Positions 50,942 through 60,473 of a stretch of 64,000 nucleotides of DNA are shown here, piece by piece (positions within the stretch are counted from its first letter, which is position 1; every line of letters begins with the position of its first letter). A model generated the notes under the pieces. That model saw nothing but the letters and a program-made list of their open reading frames with translations. It did not search any database and had not been told where the DNA came from. A program made the position numbers and the translations under genes. This stretch comes from Pseudomonas svalbardensis. GTDB lineage: Bacteria; Pseudomonadota; Gammaproteobacteria; Pseudomonadales; Pseudomonadaceae. The DNA lies in NCBI RefSeq assembly GCF_030053115.1, contig NZ_CP125619.1, positions 1,179,001 to 1,243,000 on the forward strand. Reading direction: 5' to 3'.

Positions 50942-51619
50942 ATGGCCCGTTTGATTTCTGCTTTATTCATAGCCGCAGCGCTCTGCCTCATTGGTTTGGC
51001 CAATGCCGCGACGCTGCAAATCCAGATGCACGATCAAAATGGCAAATCCCTGGCCGATGCGGTCGTCACCCTGCAAGGTCCGGTCGGTCTGCCGGTGGGC
51101 GCGTTCAAGGCCGACATGGACCAGCGCAGTCAGCAATTCGCGCCCCACGTGCTGGCGGTGCACACCGGCACGCCGATCAAATTTCCCAACAGCGACAACA
51201 TCCGCCATCAGGTCTATTCGTTTTCGCCGGCCAAGCGCTTTGAACTGCGGCTGTACGAAGGCACGCCGTCCGACCCGGTGCTGTTCGACAAACCTGGCGT
51301 GGTGGTGCTCGGCTGCAACATTCACGACTGGATGCTCGGCTACGTCTATGTCACCGATGACCCGCGTTTCGGAGTGACCGACGCCCAAGGCCAATTGACC
51401 CTCGACGCGCCGGCCGGGGTTTATCACGCCACCCTCTGGCACCCGCAAGCCTCGGGGATGCAACCGGTCGACGGCGGAGAAGTAAAAATCGCTGCGGCCG
51501 GCCTCACGCAGGCCTTCACCCTGACCATCGAGGCCCAGGCCGAGCAAACCCCGACCGCGCCGGCACCGAGTGCCTTTGGCGATGCCTTTAAGCGAGCCAC
51601 CCATGAAACTACGCAGTAG
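50942..51619 (+). CDS. Periplasmic cupredoxin-like protein (methylamine-utilisation type)
   Basis: 225 residues with a signal peptide (about 1-22). The type 1 copper ligand set is present: H89, C125, H128 and M131 in the pattern LGCNIHDWM, like plastocyanin. A C-terminal extension is rich in Ala, Pro and Thr. It probably binds copper in the periplasm for electron transfer or sensing. The gene overlaps the next gene by 17 bp and is the first of four. Confidence 0.83.
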   Translation: MARLISALFIAAALCLIGLANAATLQIQMHDQNGKSLADAVVTLQGPVGLPVGAFKADMDQRSQQFAPHVLAVHTGTPIKFPNSDNIRHQVYSFSPAKRFELRLYEGTPSDPVLFDKPGVVVLGCNIHDWMLGYVYVTDDPRFGVTDAQGQLTLDAPAGVYHATLWHPQASGMQPVDGGEVKIAAAGLTQAFTLTIEAQAEQTPTAPAPSAFGDAFKRATHETTQ

Positions 51620-53960
51620 CTTTCAGGCGCGGGTCGCCTGTGTCCTGGTTCTGCTGTTGCTGGTGGTGGTCGGCGCGCTGTACTTCAGCGTGAAGGCGGC
51701 GACCAACTCGGCGGTGCGCGGCCAGGCCAGTGCGCAATTGGAAGTCGGCACACGGGTATTCGAACGGTTACTGGAAGTGCGGGGCCGACGGCTGGCCGAC
51801 GGCGCGCAGTTGCTCGCGGCGGATTTCGGTTTTCGCGAAGCGGTGGCCAGCGGCGACGCAGCGACCATGGCCTCGGTGCTGCTCAACCATGGCAAACGCA
51901 TCAATGCCAGCGACATGATTTTGCTGGGCATGGACGGCAAGGTCCTGGCCAGCACCCTCGATGACGTCGTCGAAGGTACGCCGTTCCGCTACGACCAAGC
52001 CTTGCGAGAAGCCCGACGCACGCAACAGACCATGGTGATCGTGCCGTTGCAAGGCAAGCCGCATTTGTTGGTGGAAGCCACGGTGCTGGCGCCGCTGCCG
52101 ATCGCTCGGGTGGTCATGGGGTTCAGCATGGACGCAAGTTGGGCGGCTGAATTGCAGTCGCTGACCAACCTTGAAGTGTCGTTCCTCACCGTCGATCGCC
52201 AGCACGTCGGCGAGTTGGTTAGCACCCAGCCCAGTGCCATGAACGACAGCCTCATGCGATTAATGCTCGGCAGTCGGCAGGGCAGCCAGGTGCAGTTGAG
52301 TGAGCTTCACGATCAGAATTTCCTCGGCCAGTCGTTGATGCTGGCGAGTGCTCCGCAAGGTAGCGATAACCAGGTGATCGCGCTGTTGCAAAGTCCGCTG
52401 GATGCAGCGATGCAAGCTTTCGCGCCGCTGGATGAAAAGATCCTCGGCATTGCCTTGGTGGCGTTGCTCGGCTCGCTGGCCGGCGCCTTGTTACTGGCCC
52501 GTGGTGTGTCGCAACCGGTGCGCGCGCTGGCCGAGGCCGCCGAGCGGATTGGTCAGGGCGATTACCAGACGCCGGTCAGCCTCAAGCGCAGCGATGAACT
52601 GGGCCTGCTCGCCACGGCGTTCAATTCCATGCAAAGCGGCATCGCCGAGCGTGAACTGCAACTGGCCCACAACGCTTTGCACGACCCACTCACCGGCCTG
52701 CCCAATCGCACGCTGGCGATGGAACGCTTGGGCAGTGCGATCTCCGCACAACGACCGATGGCGCTGGTGTACATGGGCATCGATAACCTGCGGGCGATCA
52801 ACGAAACCGCTGGCCCTGAGTCGGTCGATCAACTACTGCGCCAGACCGGCGAACGCCTGCAAGTCGCGCTGCGCCCCGGCGATACCGTGGCGCATTTGAT
52901 TGCCGATGAATTCCTGTTGTTACTCGACGGTATGGACAGTGACGCAGCTGTGGCGGTGGCCGATCAGCTTCAACAATTGTTGCTCAAGCCCCAACGCATC
53001 AACGGCCATGACCTGATGCTTGAGTGTCGTCTGGGCATCGCGGCCTATCTCGTGGATGGCTTGAGCGCGAACACCTTGCTGGAGCGCGCCGCGATTGCGA
53101 TGAAAGACGCGGCGCAATTGCCCGGTCGCCTGCAAATCTACGAACAGGGCCGTGACCTCGTACATCGCCGCCAGATCACCCTGATCCGTGACTTGCGCCA
53201 CGCCGCAAGCAATGGCGAATTCCTGCTGCATTACCAGCCCAAACTCGACATCAGCAAAGGCCATGTACGCCAGGCAGAAGCCTTGCTGCGCTGGCAGCAT
53301 CCGCAATTTGGCATGGTCTCGCCGGCAGAATTCATTCCCTTGGCCGAGCGCACCGGCAGCATTCAAACGTTGACTAATTGGGTGATCGGCGAAGGCATGC
53401 GCCAGCTCTCGGAATGGAATCGCCGGGGCCTGCGTTTGCAGCTGTCGCTGAACATTTCTGCCGATGACTTGCTCAGTGATGACCTGGCCGAGCGGGTCTC
53501 GGCGCTGTTGCGGGTTTATCGCTTGCCGGCTGAACAATTGATTTTCGAAATCACCGAAAGCGCGGTCATGCGTGAACCGGAGCGAGCCCTGAAAGTGCTG
53601 CATCAGTTGCGTGATTGCGGCATCAGTTTGTCGGTGGATGACTTCGGCACCGGTTACTCATCGCTGGCTCACCTCAAGCGTTTGCCGGTGCAAGAGTTGA
53701 AGATCGATCAGTCCTTCGTTCGCGATCTGGATGAAACCAGCGAGGACGCGGTGATCGTTCGTTCGACCATCGAAATGAGCCATAACCTGGGACTCAAAGT
53801 GGTGGCCGAGGGCGTTGAACATGCCCACAGCCTGCGTTTGCTCGAACGCTGGCAGTGCGACACGGCGCAGGGTTATCTCATCAGTCGCCCGCTGAGCGCG
53901 GCGGCGTTCGAAGCTTGGGTGGCGTTGCCCCTGAGCGCTCAAACTTCCATGGTTCATTGA
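51603..53960 (+). CDS. Membrane CACHE-HAMP-GGDEF-EAL protein, c-di-GMP phosphodiesterase likely
   Basis: 785 residues: TM helix (11-30), periplasmic sensor region (about 31-280, CACHE-like), TM helix (281-300), HAMP (about 301-350), GGDEF (about 358-515) and EAL (about 525-780). The GGDEF site is degenerate (IADEF at 433-437), so no cyclase activity is expected. The EAL core is intact: EAL 559-561, Asn617, DDFGTGYSSL 679-688, KIDQSF, EGVE 736-739. So it should degrade c-di-GMP in response to a periplasmic signal. Starts in the overlap with the cupredoxin gene. Confidence 0.88.
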   Translation: MKLRSSFQARVACVLVLLLLVVVGALYFSVKAATNSAVRGQASAQLEVGTRVFERLLEVRGRRLADGAQLLAADFGFREAVASGDAATMASVLLNHGKRINASDMILLGMDGKVLASTLDDVVEGTPFRYDQALREARRTQQTMVIVPLQGKPHLLVEATVLAPLPIARVVMGFSMDASWAAELQSLTNLEVSFLTVDRQHVGELVSTQPSAMNDSLMRLMLGSRQGSQVQLSELHDQNFLGQSLMLASAPQGSDNQVIALLQSPLDAAMQAFAPLDEKILGIALVALLGSLAGALLLARGVSQPVRALAEAAERIGQGDYQTPVSLKRSDELGLLATAFNSMQSGIAERELQLAHNALHDPLTGLPNRTLAMERLGSAISAQRPMALVYMGIDNLRAINETAGPESVDQLLRQTGERLQVALRPGDTVAHLIADEFLLLLDGMDSDAAVAVADQLQQLLLKPQRINGHDLMLECRLGIAAYLVDGLSANTLLERAAIAMKDAAQLPGRLQIYEQGRDLVHRRQITLIRDLRHAASNGEFLLHYQPKLDISKGHVRQAEALLRWQHPQFGMVSPAEFIPLAERTGSIQTLTNWVIGEGMRQLSEWNRRGLRLQLSLNISADDLLSDDLAERVSALLRVYRLPAEQLIFEITESAVMREPERALKVLHQLRDCGISLSVDDFGTGYSSLAHLKRLPVQELKIDQSFVRDLDETSEDAVIVRSTIEMSHNLGLKVVAEGVEHAHSLRLLERWQCDTAQGYLISRPLSAAAFEAWVALPLSAQTSMVH

Positions 53961-53963
53961 TTC

Positions 53964-54827
53964 ATGACTTCACGTTTTTCCCTGTTGCTCGGCTGTCTCG
54001 TCGGCCTGACCCTGCAAACCGCCGTGGCCGATAACGGTCGTCTGATCGCCACCGGCGGCGCCAGCAGCCTCGAAGGTACGGCGGGCGGTGGCATTACGCC
54101 GTGGGCGGTGCTCGCCGGTTATGGCGAAAAGAGTGAGTGGGGCGCCACGGCGTTCGCCACCACCGTCAACCTGCCGGACTATCGGCTGGATGTGGCGGGT
54201 CTCGCGTTGGCCTATGACAACCGCGTTGAATTGTCCTTTGCCCGGCAACGCTTTGATCTCGGTTCGTTGGTGCACAAGCTGAACCTGCCGGAAGACAGCC
54301 TCGGACAGGACGTGCTTGGGGTGAAGGTTCGGCTGTTTGGCGACGTGATCTACGACGACTTGCCGCAGGTTTCGTTGGGACTGGAATACAAACATCATCG
54401 TGATTTTTTGATCCCCAGCCTGGTTGGCGCCAAGCGTGACAGCGATACCGAAGGTTATCTGGCCGCCAGTCGTTTGTTCATGGGCGCAGCGTTTGGCTAC
54501 AACCTGTTGGTCAATGGTAGCTTGCGTTACAGCCGTGCGAACGAGTTGGGGTTGCTGGGGTTTGGCGGTGATCGTCGCGACTCGCGCAGCCTGTTGAAAG
54601 AAGGTTCGGTCGCGGTGCTGTTCAATCCGCGTTGGGCGGTGGGCGTTGAATATCGAGAGAAACCAGACAACCTGTCGTTCTCCGGGGAAAGCGATTGGGC
54701 GGATCTGTTTGTCGGCTATTTCCCCAACAAGCATGTCTCGGTGGTGTTGGCCTACGCCCGGCTCGGCGAAATCGCCACGCTGGATAACCAGAACGGCACG
54801 TATCTGTCGATCCAGGGGAGTTTCTGA
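53964..54827 (+). CDS. DUF3034 family outer-membrane beta-barrel-like protein
   Basis: 287 residues with a signal peptide (LLLGCLVGLTLQTAVA). The body is composed of alternating beta-strand patterns ending SIQGSF with terminal Phe, as in barrels. Begins GGASSLEGTAGGGITPWA, a DUF3034 signature. It lies 3 bp after the EAL gene and its last base overlaps the ATG of the next gene. Confidence 0.8.
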   Translation: MTSRFSLLLGCLVGLTLQTAVADNGRLIATGGASSLEGTAGGGITPWAVLAGYGEKSEWGATAFATTVNLPDYRLDVAGLALAYDNRVELSFARQRFDLGSLVHKLNLPEDSLGQDVLGVKVRLFGDVIYDDLPQVSLGLEYKHHRDFLIPSLVGAKRDSDTEGYLAASRLFMGAAFGYNLLVNGSLRYSRANELGLLGFGGDRRDSRSLLKEGSVAVLFNPRWAVGVEYREKPDNLSFSGESDWADLFVGYFPNKHVSVVLAYARLGEIATLDNQNGTYLSIQGSF

Positions 54828-55246
54828 TGCGGATTTCCCCTCTGATTCTGGCGCTGCTGTTGAGTGCCTGCGTACAGCAACCGCCCAAGGACGACAGCCT
54901 CTACCGCGACCTCGGCGAGCGTCCGGGGATCACTCGGATTGTTGAAGGCATGTTGCTGAACATCGCCAGAGATGAACGCATCGTCGAGCGTTTTCGCAAG
55001 ATTGATATCCAGCGCCTGCGGGACAAACTGATCGAACAGTTCTGCGTCGAAGCGGGCGGTCCTTGTGTGTACACCGGCGACAGCATGGCCGAGAGTCACA
55101 AGGGTCAGAACGTCAGCCGCAGCGACTTCAATGCACTGGTCGAAGACCTTATCGCCGCGATGGATGAACAGGGCATCAGCGTCCCCGTACAAAACTGCTT
55201 GATCGCCAGACTGGCACCCATGCGCCCTGACGTGATTGAGAAATAA
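54827..55246 (+). CDS. Group I truncated-haemoglobin-like lipoprotein
   Basis: 139 residues. Lipoprotein signal with Cys15 (LLSACVQQ), so it is envelope-anchored, unlike most truncated globins. The globin part starts LYRDLGERPGIT and has the GGPCVYTGDSM and ESHKG segments, with His91 as the likely proximal haem ligand, followed by SRSDFNALVEDL. Two extra cysteines (C73, C80) may form a disulphide. Last gene of the unit. Confidence 0.78.
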   Translation: MRISPLILALLLSACVQQPPKDDSLYRDLGERPGITRIVEGMLLNIARDERIVERFRKIDIQRLRDKLIEQFCVEAGGPCVYTGDSMAESHKGQNVSRSDFNALVEDLIAAMDEQGISVPVQNCLIARLAPMRPDVIEK

Positions 55247-55295
55247 CACCGATTCGCATGCGATCCCTGTAGATACTCTGTTCACGGTCAAGCTT

Positions 55296-55320
55296 TCGCG
55301 AGCAAGCTTCGCTCTTACAA
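55296..55320. repeat. Degenerate REP sequence
   Basis: TCGCGAGCAAGCTTCGCTCT plus TACAA: the reverse REP core with several changes. Confidence 0.6.
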
Positions 55321-55350
55321 GGGATTGCGTCCATGCCCGGTCAGCACAAA

Positions 55351-55380
55351 AAAGGCGACCCCCTCACAGGAGTCGCCTTT
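55351..55380. terminator. Bidirectional terminator between globin gene and gcd
   Basis: AAAGGCGAC (55351-55359) pairs with GTCGCCTTT (55372-55380) with A and T runs on each side, between convergent genes. Confidence 0.88.
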
Positions 55381-55400
55381 CCTTTAACCGCCGCTAAAAC

Positions 55401-57812
55401 TTACTCGGACAGTTTGTACGCAATCACATAGTCACCTTGCTTGGTGCCCAGCGACCCATGACCGCCTGCAACAACAAGCACGTATTGCTTGCCGTCCTTG
55501 CCGGTGTAGGTCATCGGCGTGGTTTGCGCGCCGGCTGGCAGGCGGCCTTCCCACAACTGCTTGCCGTTTTTCACGTCATAGGCACGCAGGTATTGGTCAA
55601 GTGTGCCGCTCAGGAAGCCCACGCCACCGGCAGTGGTGAAAGTCCCGCCCAGGCTAGGTACGCCCATGCTCAGCGGGATCGGAACCGGTGAGCTGTCGCG
55701 CACGGTGCCGTTTTTGTGTTTCCAGATGATTTTGCTGGTGGTCAGGTCGACCGCTGTCACGTAACCCCAGGCCGGTGCCTGGCACGGCAGGCCCAATGGC
55801 GAGAGCAGGGGTTCGAGGACGACGCCGTATGGCGCGCCTTTGTTCGGCTGCACGCCTTCGGTTTCGCTTTTACGCGGGCCTTGGGCAGCGATTTCGGCGG
55901 CCGGGATCATTTTCGATTTGAACGCCATGTAGTCCGGGTTCATGAAAGCAATCTGACGCACCGGGTCAACCGAGATGCCGCCCCAGTCGAACACGCCGAA
56001 GTTGCCTGGATACACGATCGAACCTTGCAGCGATGGCGGCGTGAACGGGCCGTCGTAGCGCATGGATTTGAAGTCGATCCGGCAGATCAGTTGGTCGAAC
56101 GGCGTCACGCCCCACATGTCGCGTTCTTGCAGCGGCGGCGGCATGAGGTTCAGGTCGGATTTCGGTTGGGTCGGCGAGGTGTGATCACCTTCGACAGCGC
56201 CTTGTGGCACCGGCACTTCGTTGATCGGCACGATCGCCTGGCCGGTGCTGCGGTCCAGCACGTAGATGCTGCCTTGCTTGGTGGACGCGAGTACCGCTGG
56301 CTTCACGCCGTCAGCGGTTTTCAGGTCCATCAGGGTTGGTTGGCCGCCGACGTCCATGTCCCACAGGTCGTGGTGGGTGAACTGGAAGTGCCAGCGCACC
56401 TTGCCGGTGGCGATGTCGAGGGCGGTCAGGCCGGCGGCGTGCAGTTCCGATTCAGGCGTACGCGCGCCACCGAACTGGTCCGGCGTCTGGTTGCCCATCG
56501 GCAGGTAAAGCATGCCGAGTTTTTCATCGACGGCGAACATGGACCACATGTTCGGCGAGTTGCGGGTGTAGACCTTGCCTTCGGCAATCGGCGTGGTGTC
56601 GTCCGGATTGCCGCTGTCCCAGTTCCACACCAGTTTGCCGGTGTGCACGTCGAACGCGCGGATCACACCGCTAGGCTCGTCGATGGAGACGTTGTCGGTG
56701 ACGTGGCCGCCAATCACCACCAGGTCTTTAGTGACCGCTGGAGGTGAGGTGGAGTAGTAACCGCCCGCTGTGAAGCCGCCGATGTTGGCGCGCAGATCAA
56801 CCTGGCCCTTGTCGCCAAAGTCTTCGCACATCTTGCCGGTGTCGGCGTCGAGGGCAATCAGGCGGGTGTCGGCAGTCGGCAGGAAAATGCGGCGTGGGCA
56901 GACGTTGCTGACCGGCGCAGGGTTGGCGGTGCCGGTCGGGCTTTGCTCGGACGCGTAAGCGGCGTCATCGTGATACGTCACGCCACGGCAGGTCATGTGC
57001 GCCCAACCCTTGAAGTTCGCCGCGTTTTGCGTGGAGAGCTTCGGATCGAAACGCCAGAGTTCCTTGCCGGTGTCCGGGTCCAGCGCGATCACCTGGCTGT
57101 GCGGCGTGCAGACGTAGAGCATGCCGTTGACTTTCAGCGGAGTGTTTTCAGCGGTGGTTTCGCCCGGGTCGTTAGGGCCCGGGATGTCACCGGTGCGGTA
57201 GGTCCAGGCCGGAACGAGCTTGTTCACGTTCTGCGGGGTGATCTGTGCCAGTGGCGAGTAACGATCGCCGTGAGCACTGCGGCCGTAGGAATTCCAGTCA
57301 CCGTCAGGCATGGCCGGGGCGGTGTTGGTCATGCCCGGCACGCTGTCGCGGTCCAGTTGGCCTTTGATTTCACCGGGGTTGGTGAATTGGCTGGCCAGCG
57401 CAGCAACGGCGGCCAGCACCACGGCCACGCTCAGTGCACCGGTGCCCATCGGCGCAGGGCCGGTAATCAGCAGCGGACGGCGAAACCACGGCAGCAGCAT
57501 GACGAGGCCCAGCGCAAACAACATCGCCAGGCGCGGCACCAGTTGCCACCAATCGAGGCCGACTTCCCACAAGGCCCAAACGGTGCTGGCGAACAGCACC
57601 AGCGCGTAAAGGCCCAGCGCAGCGCGGCGTGCCAAGATCATCAACACGCCGGTCAGCGCCAGGCCGATACCGGCCAGCAGGTAATACAGCGAGCCGCCGA
57701 GCAAGCTCAGCTTGATCCCCCCGGCCAGCATGGCCAGGCCCATTAGCAGAAGCAGGATGCCGAGCAGGCTCGGCAGCAGACGGCTTCGACTCAAAGCACC
57801 ATCAGTGCTCAT
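55401..57812 (-). CDS. gcd: Membrane PQQ-dependent glucose dehydrogenase Gcd
   Basis: 803 residues. Five N-terminal transmembrane helices (about 10-145) anchor a periplasmic eight-bladed PQQ propeller (about 165-800) with motifs such as WTYRTGDI, MCEDFGDKGQVDLR and GNQTPDQFGGARTPE. Oxidises glucose to gluconate in the periplasm with electrons to ubiquinone, causing mineral phosphate solubilisation in fluorescent pseudomonads. It follows the OprB porin on the same strand with a 90-bp gap. Confidence 0.96.
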   Translation of the reverse strand: MSTDGALSRSRLLPSLLGILLLLMGLAMLAGGIKLSLLGGSLYYLLAGIGLALTGVLMILARRAALGLYALVLFASTVWALWEVGLDWWQLVPRLAMLFALGLVMLLPWFRRPLLITGPAPMGTGALSVAVVLAAVAALASQFTNPGEIKGQLDRDSVPGMTNTAPAMPDGDWNSYGRSAHGDRYSPLAQITPQNVNKLVPAWTYRTGDIPGPNDPGETTAENTPLKVNGMLYVCTPHSQVIALDPDTGKELWRFDPKLSTQNAANFKGWAHMTCRGVTYHDDAAYASEQSPTGTANPAPVSNVCPRRIFLPTADTRLIALDADTGKMCEDFGDKGQVDLRANIGGFTAGGYYSTSPPAVTKDLVVIGGHVTDNVSIDEPSGVIRAFDVHTGKLVWNWDSGNPDDTTPIAEGKVYTRNSPNMWSMFAVDEKLGMLYLPMGNQTPDQFGGARTPESELHAAGLTALDIATGKVRWHFQFTHHDLWDMDVGGQPTLMDLKTADGVKPAVLASTKQGSIYVLDRSTGQAIVPINEVPVPQGAVEGDHTSPTQPKSDLNLMPPPLQERDMWGVTPFDQLICRIDFKSMRYDGPFTPPSLQGSIVYPGNFGVFDWGGISVDPVRQIAFMNPDYMAFKSKMIPAAEIAAQGPRKSETEGVQPNKGAPYGVVLEPLLSPLGLPCQAPAWGYVTAVDLTTSKIIWKHKNGTVRDSSPVPIPLSMGVPSLGGTFTTAGGVGFLSGTLDQYLRAYDVKNGKQLWEGRLPAGAQTTPMTYTGKDGKQYVLVVAGGHGSLGTKQGDYVIAYKLSE

Positions 57813-57902
57813 AGTGTGGTTCTCCGTGACGTTTCAAGTAGTCCCGCGCAAGTTCACTGTAGATGACGATACTGTGCGGGCAGGGTTCATTAAGAAACTG
57901 GG

Positions 57903-59285
57903 TTAGAAGGACGATTGCACTTTGATACCGCCAATCAGCGCGTCATCGACCTTGTCCACGCCGCCGGGGTGGCGGATGTATTGCAGGTTCGGGCGCACGG
58001 TCAGCCAGTTCGTGACGTGCACGCCGTAATAGAGTTCGGCGCTGTATTCGGTGTCCTGCGGTGGCAGATAGGACGGGTCGTCATAGTCGAAGACCGCGCG
58101 GGCCTGATTGGTCGCCTCAGCGTTCTTGCGATAGGCCGGGTTGACGTGGACGCGAGCCAAAGCGAAACCGATGTCGTCCTTGGCGCGTGCATCGAACAAG
58201 CCTTTGTAGACGACGCCTGCCTGGACATAGTTGTCGATGGCGTTGGTCTTCTTGTCGTGCATCGTGCCGTTGGCGAACACGCTCAGGCCGCGGGAGTTGT
58301 CGCTGGCGCGTCTGGTGATCTGCTGCTGCACACCGAGCCACACGCCGTGTTTGCTCGACGCGCTGCGGTACGCCTCGCCACTCAGGGCGGCCGGCTGGCC
58401 GTTGCTGTCTTTGTAGGCATCAGTGGCTTTGGCGTTGCTGTAGTAATAACCGGCGCGGTATTCACCCGGCAGGCCGTTGAGCTTCGGCGACCAGACCAGT
58501 TCCACCGGCAGGATCGCACCCTGGGTGCCGCTGCCGCTGAGCTTGAAACCATTGTCGCGATCAAGGTTCGACGGGTTCTGCTCATAGGCGCCAACCTGCG
58601 CGTACAGTTCCGGTGTCAGGTGATATTTGACCCGCATCGCCCACTGGCTGACCGGCCAGTTGTACCAGATGCCGCCGACCCAGTTGCCGACCTGCGAGCC
58701 GCAGAACGCCAGGTTCTGGAAGTCGCAGGGGAAGCTGTTGAAGTCTTCGCCTTCACCGAAGCGGCCGACCTTGATGTCGAGTTTCTGATCGAAGAATTTC
58801 TGCTGATACCACATCTGCGTCAGGCGCCAGGTCTGGCCACGGCCCCACACTTCCTGGGCCGAGGTGAAACCTCCGACCCGTGGGTCGTTGATCCGGTCGT
58901 TGCTGATGTTATTGCCGTTGCGCTCGGTGATGGTCAGCTGAAGCTCGGCGTCGTCCCAGCCCAGAATCTTCTGCAAGTCCATGTGAGTGCCGAGGCCAAA
59001 CTGGTCGCTGTAGCGAGCGGTGCGGTCATGGTCGTAACCGCCGTGCAGATTGCTGCCCATTTCGCCGGTGTAATCGACTTTGAAGTCGTAGCCTTTTTCC
59101 GAAAGTTCGGTGCGCGTGCCGTTCCAGTCGCCGAGCACCCACGGCGACTCGCTATCGAAGGCCGGAGCCGCCTGGGTGCAAGTGGCGAGGCCCAACGCGG
59201 TGAATCCGCCGATCAGGTTCAGGGCTTTTCGACGAGCAATAGTGGTGCAGACAGCGCTGTCTCGCGGAGTTTTAAGATAAGGCAT
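57903..59285 (-). CDS. OprB-type carbohydrate-selective porin
   Basis: 460 residues: signal peptide (IGGFTALGLATCTQA) then WVLGDWNGTRTELSEKGYDF, the OprB signature, and a long barrel ending VQSSF with terminal Phe. It admits glucose and other sugars to the periplasm for Gcd downstream. I start it at ATG 59285 (MPYLKTPRDS); longer in-frame starts add non-conserved residues. Confidence 0.93.
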   Translation of the reverse strand: MPYLKTPRDSAVCTTIARRKALNLIGGFTALGLATCTQAAPAFDSESPWVLGDWNGTRTELSEKGYDFKVDYTGEMGSNLHGGYDHDRTARYSDQFGLGTHMDLQKILGWDDAELQLTITERNGNNISNDRINDPRVGGFTSAQEVWGRGQTWRLTQMWYQQKFFDQKLDIKVGRFGEGEDFNSFPCDFQNLAFCGSQVGNWVGGIWYNWPVSQWAMRVKYHLTPELYAQVGAYEQNPSNLDRDNGFKLSGSGTQGAILPVELVWSPKLNGLPGEYRAGYYYSNAKATDAYKDSNGQPAALSGEAYRSASSKHGVWLGVQQQITRRASDNSRGLSVFANGTMHDKKTNAIDNYVQAGVVYKGLFDARAKDDIGFALARVHVNPAYRKNAEATNQARAVFDYDDPSYLPPQDTEYSAELYYGVHVTNWLTVRPNLQYIRHPGGVDKVDDALIGGIKVQSSF

Positions 59286-59568
59286 AGGGGACGTAATTCT
59301 GGGTCTTTTTCTGAGAAGTGAACTGAAGCGGCAGTATGTCGCGGGCAGCGGAAGCGTTTCAGCTTGACGGGCGCAAGGATAATGTCCTGTTACAAATAGA
59401 GAAAGCGCTTTTAACGACATGAATTCTTTCGTATTCGGTAACAGTGCCGGGAGGCGATCTTTGCGGGTTCACCTACATTTAACAGATAGCGCACAGAGCG
59501 CTTCCACCCGACCACACCCTCGGCTAAGGTGCGCGGCTTCCCATTCTTTCACCGCTCGAAGGCCCGGC

Positions 59569-59799
59569 ATGACCGAACAGAACAACAACCCGCTGCACGG
59601 CGTGACGCTGGAGCAAATCCTCAACGCGCTGGTTGAACACTACGAATGGTCGGGGCTGGCCGAGCGCATCGATATCCGCTGCTTCAAGAGTGACCCGAGC
59701 ATCAAGTCGAGCCTGACTTTCCTGCGCAAAACCCCGTGGGCACGGGAGAAGGTAGAACGCTTGTACGTGAAGTTGATGCGCACCAAGCGCCCGGTCTGA
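59569..59799 (+). CDS. VF530/DUF2132 family small protein
   Basis: 76 residues with the family pattern [22 protein letters not shown] and [16 protein letters not shown]. Basic C-terminus, putative DNA-binding. Followed by the Pr6Pr gene after 2 bp. Confidence 0.82.
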   Translation: MTEQNNNPLHGVTLEQILNALVEHYEWSGLAERIDIRCFKSDPSIKSSLTFLRKTPWAREKVERLYVKLMRTKRPV

Positions 59800-59801
59800 G
59801 C

Positions 59802-60458
59802 ATGGTCAACCCACCGACGCCAGGTTCTGCCGCGAGGCGTCGTTTTGTCGCTGTGGCGGCGGTGCTCGGCTGGGCGGGACTGAGCATTCAGCTGTACTTG
59901 ATTTTCTACTCACGCTGGACGCTGGCGGCCAGCCTGCTCGGTGGGCTGGTAAGCTTCTTCAGCTATTTCACCGTGCTGAGCAATACGCTGGTGGCGACCG
60001 TGCTGACGTGTGAGCTGACGTCCCGCGAGTCGGCGGCGCGCCGCTGGTTTTTGCAGCCGTGGGTGAGTAGCGGCATTGCCGTGAGCATCGCCGTGGTCGG
60101 CCTGGGGTACAACGTGTTGTTGCGCCATTTATGGCATCCGCAAGGCTGGCAATGGCTGGCCGATGAGCTGATGCATGACGTCATGCCACTGCTGTTTCTG
60201 GCTTATTGGTGGTTTTGTGTGCCGAAAGGCACGTTACGACTGCGGCATATCGCGGCGTGGGTGATCTATCCAGTGGTGTACTTCGCGTATGCGTTGTGGC
60301 GCGGGCGTCTGCTGGCGGTTTATCCCTATCCGTTCATTGATGTCGAGAAGCTTGGTTATCCACAGGTGTTCGTGAATGCTGGCGGGTTGTTGGTGGGGTT
60401 TGTGGTGATTGCCCTGCTATTGATGGGTATCGACCGCCAGCTTGGGCGGCGCCGATAG
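59802..60458 (+). CDS. Pr6Pr family integral membrane protein
   Basis: 218 residues with six predicted transmembrane helices and the motifs FSYFTVLSNTLVA, HDVMPLLFLAYWW and YPFIDVEKLGYPQVF of the Pr6Pr (FAR-17a/AIG1-like) family. Function unknown. Probably cotranscribed with the VF530 gene. Confidence 0.82.
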   Translation: MVNPPTPGSAARRRFVAVAAVLGWAGLSIQLYLIFYSRWTLAASLLGGLVSFFSYFTVLSNTLVATVLTCELTSRESAARRWFLQPWVSSGIAVSIAVVGLGYNVLLRHLWHPQGWQWLADELMHDVMPLLFLAYWWFCVPKGTLRLRHIAAWVIYPVVYFAYALWRGRLLAVYPYPFIDVEKLGYPQVFVNAGGLLVGFVVIALLLMGIDRQLGRRR

Positions 60459-60473
60459 CGTCGCCAGCACGAA

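Noticed and set aside
51603..53960. Diguanylate cyclase activity
   Set aside because: The GGDEF site reads IADEF at 433-437, so the catalytic Gly-Gly is lost; only the EAL domain keeps its active-site residues.
57915..59321. 468-codon open frame on the plus strand
   Set aside because: Antisense to the OprB-type porin gene; shadow of a real gene.
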